10,004 nucleotides of DNA from Candidatus Omnitrophota bacterium (GCA_029558215.1 JAKQFZ010000402.1:1-10004); one strand, 5' to 3'. Positions 1-6,408 are shown, numbered from the stretch's first letter. Program-made: numbers and translations. The notes: generated from the letters alone by a model not told the origin.

Positions 1-371
1 GGATTCTTCCCAGTGATTTCAGGCTCCGGCGGAACCGGTGCCTGCCTGGAACCAGAACCAGAGACGTAGGCAACCCCAGGCAGGGTTGAGAGTTTGCCCA
101 GATCGGCAACGCTGACTCTGCCTCTTACGATTGTCTCTCCAGCAAGTCTGCATGTTTTTGCATCCTTGACCAGATGCTTGAAATCTGCCTTTCCGGAGAG
201 GAAGACAAAAACAGGGACTTCCTGAGATTTCCCGCTGACTGCCAATTGGCGCAGATCGGGACTGAGTCTGACTGCCTGTGCACTCTGAGGAGATTCTGCG
301 CAGAAGGTCGATCCCGCAGAGTACAGGGCGACGGAGAACACAAACACGGCTGCAAACAATCTTTTCATCAT
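1..371 (-). CDS. Exported protein, N-terminal part (propeptide-like); C-terminus beyond window
   Basis: This is the first 123 codons of a minus-strand gene that is still open at the left edge. The start is the first of two tandem ATGs (369-371), 9 nt after a GAGG site. Residues 1-25 form a clear Sec signal peptide: MMKR, a hydrophobic core of about 15 residues, then a likely cleavage after FCA before ESPQS. The mature part has alternating strands and helices (VPVFVFLSG, then a DFKHLVKDAK helix, then RGRVSVADLGKLSTLPGVAYVS). The segment 'DLGKLSTLPGVAYV' resembles the end of a subtilisin I9-type propeptide, so a secreted subtilase or similar protease is possible, but no catalytic residue lies in the window. 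A proline-rich linker (APVPPEPE) follows. The gene has its own possible promoter at 410-437. Export is well supported; the protease idea is weak. Confidence 0.7.
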   Translation of the reverse strand, partial: MMKRLFAAVFVFSVALYSAGSTFCAESPQSAQAVRLSPDLRQLAVSGKSQEVPVFVFLSGKADFKHLVKDAKTCRLAGETIVRGRVSVADLGKLSTLPGVAYVSGSGSRQAPVPPEPEITGKN

Positions 372-409
372 AGAAATATGCCTCGCTCATCAAGAATATC
401 TGCGCGATT

Positions 410-437
410 GTTATCATGCCGGAATCAAAACAGTCAA
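410..437 (-). promoter_or_regulatory. Possible sigma-70 promoter for the exported protein gene
   Basis: On the minus strand there is TTGACT (437-432), a 16-nt spacer, and GATAAC (415-410). The -35 matches consensus at 5/6 and the -10 at 4/6. It lies about 40 nt upstream of the tandem ATG at 371, in the 149-nt gap after the operon's last gene. The short spacer and imperfect -10 make it tentative. The gap holds no convincing rho-independent terminator: CACCG/CGGTG arms around 467-486 are short and no T tract follows. Confidence 0.4.
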
Positions 438-520
438 TAAGCAAAGAGGAAAGCATAGCACCGAAATGCAGACTGCAGCGGTGTTGCTGACTTCAATGAA
501 AAGAAACGCAGCGAGAACGG

Positions 521-1591
521 TCAAGAGGGCTTGACACGGAGCATCGCGTCGAGCAGTTCAGAGATGCCATCGTGAAGGACGTTGACGACAGGAACATTGA
601 CACCACTGTCTATACGCGATCTGAGGAGGTTTGCGTCCACGTAGGCGGCTTCGTAGGAATGTCCCCGTGATTTCTCCTTGGGATAGAATGGGTTGATGAG
701 CAGCGACAACAGAGGAACCGGGCGCCGACAGGAGAGCCTCACTCTCGTCGAACGTGCTGCTCCGATAGCATCCAGCACAAGCGCGGGGTTGATGCCAGCG
801 AGCACCGATGCCGGATCTTCGACTACAAACTCAATGGAAGTCTTCTTGTCTCTGAATTGTTCCGTCCACTTCACAAATGCCTGTGGCAGAAGAACTCCGG
901 GGACGTAGACAAAACGAAGATCTCTGTCAAGAAAGCGATCCACGAGCTGCCATTGTCGCTCTGAAAGGAGGGAATTGGTCGGAAGGGACTCCGTGAAATC
1001 CGATCCAATCAAGGTCACCTGTTCCGCTTGGAGCGACTGAATCTCCGAGGCGTTGCATCGAGGGAGGTGAAATGCCGCATCAATGCCCTTGGCTTCATAC
1101 GCAAGCACATCCAGATCGGTGTTTCTGGCGGCTCCTGTCGTCACGACAACCGCATCTGATTCCATCAACGGCACCAGTCGGCTGATCGAACCGTCCACCA
1201 GTACCAGATCGCCTTCATCTCTCAGACACGGGAGAATGTGTGCCAGACCCTGCCGAGTGGGTGGTCCTGCGATGACCAATTTCCCCTCTTTGACCACGCG
1301 ACCCAGAATCATCTCACCAAGCGCATTTGTGATATGTGAACTCTTGACTTTCTCGATTCGTGCCTCGGAGTTTTCGAGAAATACCGATGCGGTTGCGACA
1401 AAAGTGCCTGCTGGGAAATGAAGGCGAGGTTTGGGGAGTTCGGTCAGATTGTCAATGACTTCCCCGTCGTATCCGATACCCGTGACGACAACACGTTTCC
1501 CGCGCTCAACAGCGGCGGCCATCGTGGCGGAAAGTGCCGTCGTCTTTCCGGTGTTTTTCGCCGTTCCGATGAAACCGATGACAGGAACCAT
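521..1591 (-). CDS. KamB-like P-loop ATPase, probable reactivase of a B12-dependent aminomutase-type enzyme
   Basis: This encodes 356 residues. The frame is open back to a TTG at 1618, but ATG 1591 is chosen because GGAG (1600-1597) sits 5 nt upstream and translation then begins directly at MVPVIGFIG, just before the P-loop. Residues 9-18 are a Walker A variant, GTAKNTGKTT. A conserved-looking GIGYDGEVIDN stretch lies at about 38-48, a Walker B-like strand ending LVLVDGS at about 129-135, and a VVTTGAARNTDLD stretch at 149-161. These features match the KamB family as I recall it, which accompanies lysine 5,6- and ornithine 4,5-aminomutases and is thought to exchange damaged B12 cofactor with ATP. 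It is the last gene of the operon, 54 nt after the B12/TIM-barrel gene, which fits a role as that protein's chaperone. The usual partner, the MutS-like ATPase KamC, is not in this window. Assignment to a reactivase-type P-loop family is fairly sure; the exact partner is inferred. Confidence 0.75.
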   Translation of the reverse strand: MVPVIGFIGTAKNTGKTTALSATMAAAVERGKRVVVTGIGYDGEVIDNLTELPKPRLHFPAGTFVATASVFLENSEARIEKVKSSHITNALGEMILGRVVKEGKLVIAGPPTRQGLAHILPCLRDEGDLVLVDGSISRLVPLMESDAVVVTTGAARNTDLDVLAYEAKGIDAAFHLPRCNASEIQSLQAEQVTLIGSDFTESLPTNSLLSERQWQLVDRFLDRDLRFVYVPGVLLPQAFVKWTEQFRDKKTSIEFVVEDPASVLAGINPALVLDAIGAARSTRVRLSCRRPVPLLSLLINPFYPKEKSRGHSYEAAYVDANLLRSRIDSGVNVPVVNVLHDGISELLDAMLRVKPS

Positions 1592-1645
1592 GTTGACTCC
1601 GCAGTTGCGCAACCTCAATGCACTCGAAAGAAGTATATGTGGTGG

Positions 1646-3451
1646 CTATGTCCCCACCCTGACCGTGCCTCTGCCGGAAAGCCCTGGGTGTCCGCCTTCT
1701 TCGGGTGTTCCAAAACCTCCTGAGTAGAGTGACTGGACGAAGTCTCCTCTCTCGTGCACCTGTCGAAGCACTGCCAGAACGTCCTCGGTGATCTCATCCG
1801 CAAAGGAATCACATTGGGACGTTGGCGTGATCTTTGTGGAACCGAAAAAGCGAAACATGGCGCGAAGGGCGTTGAATGTATCCACACGGGACGCGATGGT
1901 GATGGGACCTCGGGAGTAGGATTCATCCGTCGAAGCAAAGGTCATAAGGTCTACGCCCAGAGAAGCCGCCAGAGCCGCATGAAGTGCCGTCGTAGTCGCC
2001 GACTGACATCGGTCATCCTCATGTGTGTAGAAACCAACGGGCTCACCAGGCCAGATGGGAGCGTCAATGATCCCTCGTAGCGCGGCGATCTTTGCGGCAT
2101 TGTAATCTACATAGTTGTCCTTCATCTGACCGCCAACCATGACATTGGGTGAATAGCAGAAGAGAGGTTTCATGATCGGCCTTCCCCCGACACGCAAGCC
2201 AATCGCTGCCGTTACCAACATACCGGCAAGATTCTTTGCAAAGGGAATGCCGCACAGTTCATCATTGGCCGGCATGTCATAGGGAGTGCCCGCCTCGGCG
2301 ACCGTGCGTATCGCGTAGACGGCATCCAGAACAAGTCGCTCCGGATCAGTGCCACCGCCCAGTGAACCATAGATAGGGTTGACCTTGCAGAAGTCCACTC
2401 CAGCATGAACTGCAATCACACTGGTCTCTGCGGTGTTCAGTCCTCGATGGGCACGAAGTTGGAAGTAGAGATCTTCGCGAAGGTAGTTCTTCATCAAGAG
2501 AACATTCTCAACACTGGGCACGGTGCCATCGTGCTGATGGGTGACCAATTCGCTGAGCATGCCTTCCCGCCGAGCTGCCCAGGAAGGGCAGATCACTATC
2601 GTCCCATCCGCTCCGCATTCCGCGGCGATACGGTTGTGCTGAATGTCCATAATCGGACAGCCGCTTCCAGTAAAGAAGATAACCAAAGGTTGTGCATCGC
2701 TCGTTCTGATCGGGTTCAGACGTCGCGTGGCGGGTATTTGCTCCAACAAGTCCACTTCATGGGGCTCGATCCATCGAGTTCCCTCGACGGGGATGCCTTC
2801 ACGATAGGCTGAAGCGATGGACGGATCGCAAAGAGACGCATACTCAAGGCGCAGGAGATTCCTTTCTGAATCGCTTTCACAGGTCAGAATCAGTTTTCTC
2901 AGCTGCGCACGGGCGACGCCCGGACTGGTGTGCCTGGAAGCCCAGTCGAGAACCTGATCGGCAACTGCAAAACACAACTGCTCGGCTTCAGAGTTTCTCC
3001 ATTGGTAACTGTAGGGGGCTGTCACGTCCTTCTTGACTCGTCGGACTTGATCGTCGTCCGCAGTGATCGGGCGTCCCTGTACGAAGGCTACGACGTGCTC
3101 CACCTTGGTGTTGGCGTCAAATCCCTTGTCGAAGCCCAACTCTGCAGCCAGTTCCGGCGTCATGGCCTTCCCACCAGCGACCAGTTTGGCTTTCTGGCGG
3201 ACACCGGCACGATCCAACATGTCTACAAGTCTTGCCATCAGCTCCGCGGTCTGATAACTGATTGTTCTGCCAACCATGATGAAGGCATAGTCCTCTTCAG
3301 CCGCCACGCGAACGATGTCTTCAATGGGAAGATCGGGGGGCAGCAGTTTCGTCAGGTAGCCCTGCTCGCGCAGACCCTGCTCGATGAGTCGAATCCCAAC
3401 GTCATGCACGGGATCCAGAGGGACGAAGAGAATCAGTTCTTTCGCCGCCAT
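1646..3451 (-). CDS. B12-binding domain fused to an aminomutase-type TIM barrel (divergent KamD/OraE relative)
   Basis: This encodes 601 residues. ATG 3451 is chosen over the upstream ATG at 3502 because AAGGAGGG (3468-3461) lies 9 nt before it and the previous gene's stop is one base away. Residues 4-127 look like a Rossmann cobalamin-binding domain: LDPVHDVG with His16 as candidate lower ligand, a DLPIEDIV helix, an FIMVGRTISY strand, and VAGGKAMTPELAAELGFDKGF, close to the corresponding OraE stretch as I recall it. Residues about 155-215 are helical, with ASRHTSPGVAR recalling the OraS/KamD helical segment. Residues about 250-601 are barrel-like: MDIQHNRIAAECGADGTIVI parallels an OraE strand-helix, and GIPFAKNLAG, FYTHEDDR and a C-terminal GGFGTPEEGG segment follow. 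The domain order is reversed relative to OraE. The segment holding the PLP lysine in KamE/OraE appears deleted, and the Asp of D-x-H-x-x-G aligns with Pro14. A B12-dependent mutase or isomerase is likely; the substrate is unknown. Confidence 0.7.
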   Translation of the reverse strand: MAAKELILFVPLDPVHDVGIRLIEQGLREQGYLTKLLPPDLPIEDIVRVAAEEDYAFIMVGRTISYQTAELMARLVDMLDRAGVRQKAKLVAGGKAMTPELAAELGFDKGFDANTKVEHVVAFVQGRPITADDDQVRRVKKDVTAPYSYQWRNSEAEQLCFAVADQVLDWASRHTSPGVARAQLRKLILTCESDSERNLLRLEYASLCDPSIASAYREGIPVEGTRWIEPHEVDLLEQIPATRRLNPIRTSDAQPLVIFFTGSGCPIMDIQHNRIAAECGADGTIVICPSWAARREGMLSELVTHQHDGTVPSVENVLLMKNYLREDLYFQLRAHRGLNTAETSVIAVHAGVDFCKVNPIYGSLGGGTDPERLVLDAVYAIRTVAEAGTPYDMPANDELCGIPFAKNLAGMLVTAAIGLRVGGRPIMKPLFCYSPNVMVGGQMKDNYVDYNAAKIAALRGIIDAPIWPGEPVGFYTHEDDRCQSATTTALHAALAASLGVDLMTFASTDESYSRGPITIASRVDTFNALRAMFRFFGSTKITPTSQCDSFADEITEDVLAVLRQVHERGDFVQSLYSGGFGTPEEGGHPGLSGRGTVRVGT

Positions 3452-3452
3452 A

Positions 3453-3689
3453 TCAGGACTCCCTCCTTCCCCAGGAGTAGGTGTCTCCAGGGAGATGGAC
3501 ATTGCCCCGAAGTCTGACTCGTGCCGAGGAACCCGTGAATTGGAGGCTCACGATGTCGCCTTCCAGTCCCAAGTGACTCAAGAGCTCCCAGGACAGTTCC
3601 TTGGCTTCCAGTTCGCTGGAACACACGAAAACCGTCTCAAGGTCAATGGCATCCACAACGCGCGCCAAACAACGAACATCCTGTTTCAT
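3453..3689 (-). CDS. Stand-alone aminomutase dimerisation domain (OAM_dimer-like), small subunit
   Basis: This encodes 78 residues, with ATG at 3689 and GAGG (3701-3698) 8 nt upstream. The stop (3455-3453) is one base before the next start, so it is translationally coupled to the B12/TIM-barrel gene. The core has a beta strand (LETVFVCSS), a helix (LEAKELSWELLSHLGLEG), and two strands (DIVSLQFTG, SARVRLRGNVHL). This order and the helix text recall the part of OraE and the N-terminus of KamE that precede the cobalamin domain, where AxxFAKKMxLE is followed by strands and a GRVPFxID-like end. In those enzymes the domain is fused directly to the B12 domain; here it is a separate gene placed just before it. 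It probably binds the 601-residue protein to make a two-subunit enzyme. The assignment rests on secondary-structure order and a short motif, so it is moderate. Confidence 0.6.
   Translation of the reverse strand: MKQDVRCLARVVDAIDLETVFVCSSELEAKELSWELLSHLGLEGDIVSLQFTGSSARVRLRGNVHLPGDTYSWGRRES
3461..3468 (-). promoter_or_regulatory. Shine-Dalgarno site that sets the B12/TIM-barrel protein start
   Basis: The minus strand reads AAGGAGGG here, 9 nt before ATG 3451. It lies inside the last codons of the 78-residue gene, so the two genes are coupled and translated in near-equal amounts. No comparable site precedes the in-frame upstream ATG at 3502, which lies within the preceding coding region. Confidence 0.75.
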
Positions 3690-3707
3690 AGATCTCGCCT
3701 CGAATCT

Positions 3708-3727
3708 GCCCTTCTGTATGAAGAGGC
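3708..3727 (-). repeat. Hairpin just upstream of the small-subunit ribosome site
   Basis: On the minus strand GCC-T-CTTC and GAAGGGC pair with one bulged base around the 5-nt loop ATACA. The 3' arm ends 6 nt before the GAGG site of the 78-residue gene, so folding could affect access to that site. It is short and could be chance. Confidence 0.4.
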
Positions 3728-3765
3728 TACGTCAAACACACCCCTGCGTCGTGTCCTTGAGAGCG

Positions 3766-3787
3766 TGGTTCCGGCATTGCGGAACCA
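3766..3787 (-). repeat. 8-bp perfect hairpin in the operon gap
   Basis: The arms TGGTTCCG and CGGAACCA are perfectly complementary around a 6-nt loop. It lies 3 nt from the 12-bp inverted repeat, so the two could stack or compete. No T run follows on either strand. Confidence 0.6.
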
Positions 3788-3790
3788 AAG

Positions 3791-3841
3791 GAAGAATCTC
3801 TCAAGGCTCCACGGGTTTCTCGTATCCCAGAGAGATTCTTC
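3791..3841 (-). repeat. 12-bp perfect inverted repeat in the operon gap
   Basis: The arms GAAGAATCTCTC (3791-3802) and GAGAGATTCTTC (3830-3841) are exact reverse complements around a 27-nt loop. A 12-bp perfect match within 51 nt is unlikely by chance. It could be an RNA stem or a protein-binding operator. Pairing stops abruptly on both sides. Confidence 0.65.
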
Positions 3842-3964
3842 GCTTCACTTTCGACGTTGCATTCAGTACAGCATTCTGTGAACTCTGGTTGATTGCGACA
3901 CAGTCTCGAAGTGAAAGGTCTTTCTGAAGAGCCTCTCTTTCTTCGCATTCTGCAGCACAGGCTG

Positions 3965-5437
3965 TCAGCCGATCAGCCCTACGTGCTTGCATGTGATCTC
4001 CAGCAAGAGAACCAGAGCACGAATTGCCTTGCGCATTTTCTCCACAATCAACTGACCCTTGTTATCCGACGTTCCCAAGCCAGCGGAGATGAATATGTTG
4101 GCATCGTATGCAATCGTTGGGATAATCCCAATCTGTGCAAGGCCATTCTGGAGAATGTGACTGCCCGAATACATGTCCTCGATGCTGAAGACGGGAATTC
4201 CCATACCGGTGCCTTCCCAACTGGACTCATAGTTGATTTCGATTGCCGATGAGTTGTAACTCTTCTCAATTTGGAAGAACGGTCGCAACACGGGGTTGAT
4301 TTTGTCAAATTCCTCGACCACAAGGCGATAAAGATCCTCAAGAGGATTGACAATGACTTCCGGATTGTCCCGAAGCACTTTCAGAGCGGCAATCTGTCCC
4401 GACAAGGCTTCCTTGCCTGGATCCTGGGTCACGTAGGCTGCCTTGCCGTAGGAAGAGGTCGTTCCCCAGCGCGCTCCATGTACACCAAGAGCACGTCGAA
4501 TCGGCACCATGACGTCCTCTTTGCCAATAATCAGGCCGCTGGTTGGAGCGCCACTGGCTTTGTCCATGCTGTAAAGCATCAAATCTGCACCGGTCTTGCG
4601 GAGATCGGTTCCGACGAAAGGCAGTCCCCACGCATTGTCCACAATGTAAGGGACATTGTACTTCTGAGCGATCTTTGCGAGAGCGCATTGAAGTTTCGGT
4701 GCGCCGTTCTTTTTCTTGTCCCCGTAGCCGTAGCCGGTTGAATCATATCCGAGAGACGAGACCGCGGTCAGGGAGTCGGCATGTCGAGCTGCGTACTCCT
4801 GCAGGACTTTCTCCGAGCGGTCTGCATCCACGTTCTTCATCATGAAAACCTGAGCGCTTCGGATGCCATGAACATCGTACTTTGCTCCAGGCAGGGGCAC
4901 GAAGACCGTATCAAGATTATTCTGACGCTTGCCGGCAAAGCCCAGTTCTCCAGCGGTGGAGCCACGGTCTGCCAAGACATCCTTGTATTTCGGCGGAAAC
5001 GGTCGTCCATAGCCCCCCTGATGATGCAGGTGTCTCTCGAAGGGGGCAACGTAACGCGCTCGGTAGTTGTCTCCGCGACCGGTGAAAGGAGGTGTGGCAA
5101 GACAGTCAAACGAGACCCAGAGCGCGGCTTCACAGGTGTTGACCGGACAGGCATCGTAATCGTCACCATAGTAGCTCTTCACGATGTCACGGATTTCATC
5201 CACCAGCGCGGCGTTCGAGATGACCTTCTTCGCCTTCTGGTGCATGGCTTCCAGAATGTCGTCCCGCAGAGAGCCAGGACATCCCGAAATAGCACCGGTC
5301 AAACCGATGGCGTTCTTCTCATCATCCTTAAGTTTCAGTTCCTTGGCGGCTTCCTTCAACTCCGCATAAATCTGAGGGATCTCCTTCTGGAGTTTCTCAT
5401 ACATCCGAAAACGATACTTCATCTGCTCCTGAGCCAT
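3965..5437 (-). CDS. Fold-type I PLP-dependent enzyme, SelA-like
   Basis: This encodes 490 residues, with ATG 5437 and AAGGAGGA (5449-5442) just upstream. It lies 17 nt after the RidA gene. The PLP site is readable: a NTCEAAL stretch at 100-106 in the usual cofactor-phosphate position, IVDNAWG with Asp267 (pairs with the pyridine nitrogen), and YSMDKASGAP with Lys293 as the likely Schiff-base lysine. GLIIGKEDVM follows, as in the SelA group (selenocysteine synthase and related lyases). Arg314/315, Arg323 and a small C-terminal domain (about 370-490) complete the fold. The N-terminal 90 residues are mostly helical, with long charged helices. No tRNA-binding feature is evident, and the operon argues for amino-acid catabolism: an aminotransferase, lyase, racemase or decarboxylase. 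It supplies a PLP enzyme beside a B12 protein that seems to lack its own PLP lysine. The fold is confident; the reaction is not known. Confidence 0.7.
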   Translation of the reverse strand: MAQEQMKYRFRMYEKLQKEIPQIYAELKEAAKELKLKDDEKNAIGLTGAISGCPGSLRDDILEAMHQKAKKVISNAALVDEIRDIVKSYYGDDYDACPVNTCEAALWVSFDCLATPPFTGRGDNYRARYVAPFERHLHHQGGYGRPFPPKYKDVLADRGSTAGELGFAGKRQNNLDTVFVPLPGAKYDVHGIRSAQVFMMKNVDADRSEKVLQEYAARHADSLTAVSSLGYDSTGYGYGDKKKNGAPKLQCALAKIAQKYNVPYIVDNAWGLPFVGTDLRKTGADLMLYSMDKASGAPTSGLIIGKEDVMVPIRRALGVHGARWGTTSSYGKAAYVTQDPGKEALSGQIAALKVLRDNPEVIVNPLEDLYRLVVEEFDKINPVLRPFFQIEKSYNSSAIEINYESSWEGTGMGIPVFSIEDMYSGSHILQNGLAQIGIIPTIAYDANIFISAGLGTSDNKGQLIVEKMRKAIRALVLLLEITCKHVGLIG

Positions 5438-5454
5438 TATATCCTCCTTAACGG

Positions 5455-5913
5455 TTACTCAACTTCAACGATCAGATCCAATTCCACCGCCGCATTCAAG
5501 GGCAGCGCGTTTGCCCCAAGCGCACACCGCGCGTGCTTGCCTTTGTCACCAAAGAGCGCAAGCAAGAGTTCAGATGCTCCGTTCATGACCTTGGCCTGCT
5601 CGGTGAAATCCGAACCGCAGTTCACAAATCCAGTCAGTTTCACAATTCTAACGACACGCTCCAGATCACCAATCAATGATCGTACTGCACCCAGAGCGTT
5701 CAAGACGCATATCTTTGCCGCTTCAGCTCCTTGCTCGACAGTCAGTTCCGATCCGACCTTGCCGCTGAACGCCAACTGCCCCTTCACAAAGGGCACCTGT
5801 CCCGCTGTGTAAATGAGATTCCCCGATCGAACTGCTGGAACATACGCGGCGACAGGCACAGGCGCTTCGGGAATGTCCAGCCCCAGATTCTTCAATTGCT
5901 GCGCAATAGCCAC
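5455..5913 (-). CDS. RidA/YjgF-family protein (enamine/imine deaminase type)
   Basis: This encodes 152 residues starting at GTG 5913, with a perfect AAGGAGGT site (5928-5921) 7 nt upstream that overlaps the end of the previous gene. The RidA fold is plain: LIYTAGQVPF at 33-42, the helix AEAAKICVLNALGAVRSLIG at about 63-82, VVRIVKLTGFVN at 87-98, and the C-terminal HARCALGANALPLNAAVELDLIVEV at 127-151. Arg129 matches the arginine that binds the substrate carboxylate in RidA (Arg105 in the Salmonella protein), followed by Cys130. The length and the extended N-terminus fit the longer YjgF subgroup. RidA proteins hydrolyse reactive 2-aminoacrylate-type enamines released by PLP enzymes. Its place directly before the PLP gene suggests that it clears, or uses as a pathway step, the intermediate made by that enzyme. 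Family is very confident; substrate is inferred. Confidence 0.9.
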   Translation of the reverse strand: MAIAQQLKNLGLDIPEAPVPVAAYVPAVRSGNLIYTAGQVPFVKGQLAFSGKVGSELTVEQGAEAAKICVLNALGAVRSLIGDLERVVRIVKLTGFVNCGSDFTEQAKVMNGASELLLALFGDKGKHARCALGANALPLNAAVELDLIVEVE

Positions 5914-5916
5914 CGT

Positions 5917-6354
5917 TCAAACCTCCTTGAAAGCAAACTCGATTTCCTGCTCGATCGCCAGACACATCTCAGCTCCCGTTCTGGCGGGATCCATACTCAG
6001 AACAACGTTGATATGATTGGGTGCGTGTGTTTCATCGAATCCAGCAACTCGCGCAATGGTCTCTCCACCCAGGCGAACCTGATCCCCGACCAGAATCATC
6101 CCCGAACACTGCACCTCCGCAAAACCAAAGTAGGATGCAGTTTGTACTGTTCCGCCTGGCTTAGCACCGGCTTCACTGGTTGAAATAATCTCGATGACTT
6201 CCCCCTGTCTCACCGCCCGAGACTGGGGAACGATCAGTTGCAGACCTCGGTCTTCCATTCGAAGATCCAAAATGGCAACAAAACATGCTGCAACCGATCT
6301 CTTTGCCGAGTAGATTGCAGAAACCTTCAGCTTGTCCTTGTAAGGATCAGCCAT
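5917..6354 (-). CDS. DUF6917-like conserved protein, first gene of the operon
   Basis: This encodes 145 residues. ATG 6354 is chosen because AGGAGGG (6366-6360) lies 5 nt upstream; the in-frame codon at 6438 lies inside the -35 box of the operon promoter and cannot be used. The text MADPYKDKLKV, ISTSEAGAKPGG (57-68) and RVAGFDETHAPNHINVVL (102-119) matches the DUF6917 family as I recall it. These are small beta-rich cytosolic proteins with no known function. The conserved Asp, Glu and two His of FDETHAPNH could bind a metal or act in catalysis. No signal peptide or membrane span is present. The gene starts 48 nt after the promoter and its stop is 3 nt before the RidA start, so the pair is tightly coupled. 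The C-terminal 25 residues (ARTGAEMCLAIEQEIEFAFKEV) are helical. Family assignment is from memory; function is unknown. Confidence 0.75.
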   Translation of the reverse strand: MADPYKDKLKVSAIYSAKRSVAACFVAILDLRMEDRGLQLIVPQSRAVRQGEVIEIISTSEAGAKPGGTVQTASYFGFAEVQCSGMILVGDQVRLGGETIARVAGFDETHAPNHINVVLSMDPARTGAEMCLAIEQEIEFAFKEV

Positions 6355-6408
6355 TGACGCCCTCCTGGCAGTCATTCCTTTGAGACCGGAAACCAAACAG
6401 ACTTTATG

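Larger units (their letters stand above)
3691..3964 (-). other. 274-nt intra-operon gap with three stem-loops, possible structured RNA or processing site
   Basis: This is the only long gap in an otherwise tightly packed operon (other gaps are 1-54 nt). On the transcript it carries, in order, a 12-bp perfect inverted repeat (3841-3791), an 8-bp hairpin (3787-3766) and a 7-bp hairpin with one bulge (3727-3708). The last ends just ahead of the SD of the 78-residue gene. None is followed by a T tract, so they are not classic terminators. No cobalamin riboswitch box (GCCACTG type) was found. Two short minus-strand ORFs cross the gap (73 codons ending at 3727, 63 codons ending at 3801); neither has a good SD or a protein-like composition. 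Roles could be transcript processing, differential stability between the two halves of the operon, or an unrecognised cis-regulator. Confidence 0.45.

Noticed and set aside
465..490. Possible terminator after the KamB-like gene
   Set aside because: Five-base arms with an irregular interior and no T tract on the minus strand.
3452..3502. Upstream ATG giving a 618-residue B12/TIM-barrel protein
   Set aside because: No SD before it, it overlaps the small-subunit gene by 50 nt, and ATG 3451 has a near-perfect SD.
2930..3517. 195-codon plus-strand ORF
   Set aside because: Antisense shadow of the B12-domain region of the 601-residue protein, with no family features.
3727..3948. 73-codon minus-strand ORF in the operon gap, with ECCTEC
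   Set aside because: No SD, its 3' end runs through two hairpins, and the composition is Arg/Ser-rich and unlike its neighbours. Not fully excluded.
3691..3964. Cobalamin riboswitch in the gap before the B12 genes
   Set aside because: No B12-box or conserved core sequences of the class were found; the stems present do not match its layout.
4781..5812. 343-codon plus-strand ORF
   Set aside because: It lies antisense across the PLP and RidA genes, both with clear motifs and SD sites; its translation is low-complexity and lacks motifs.
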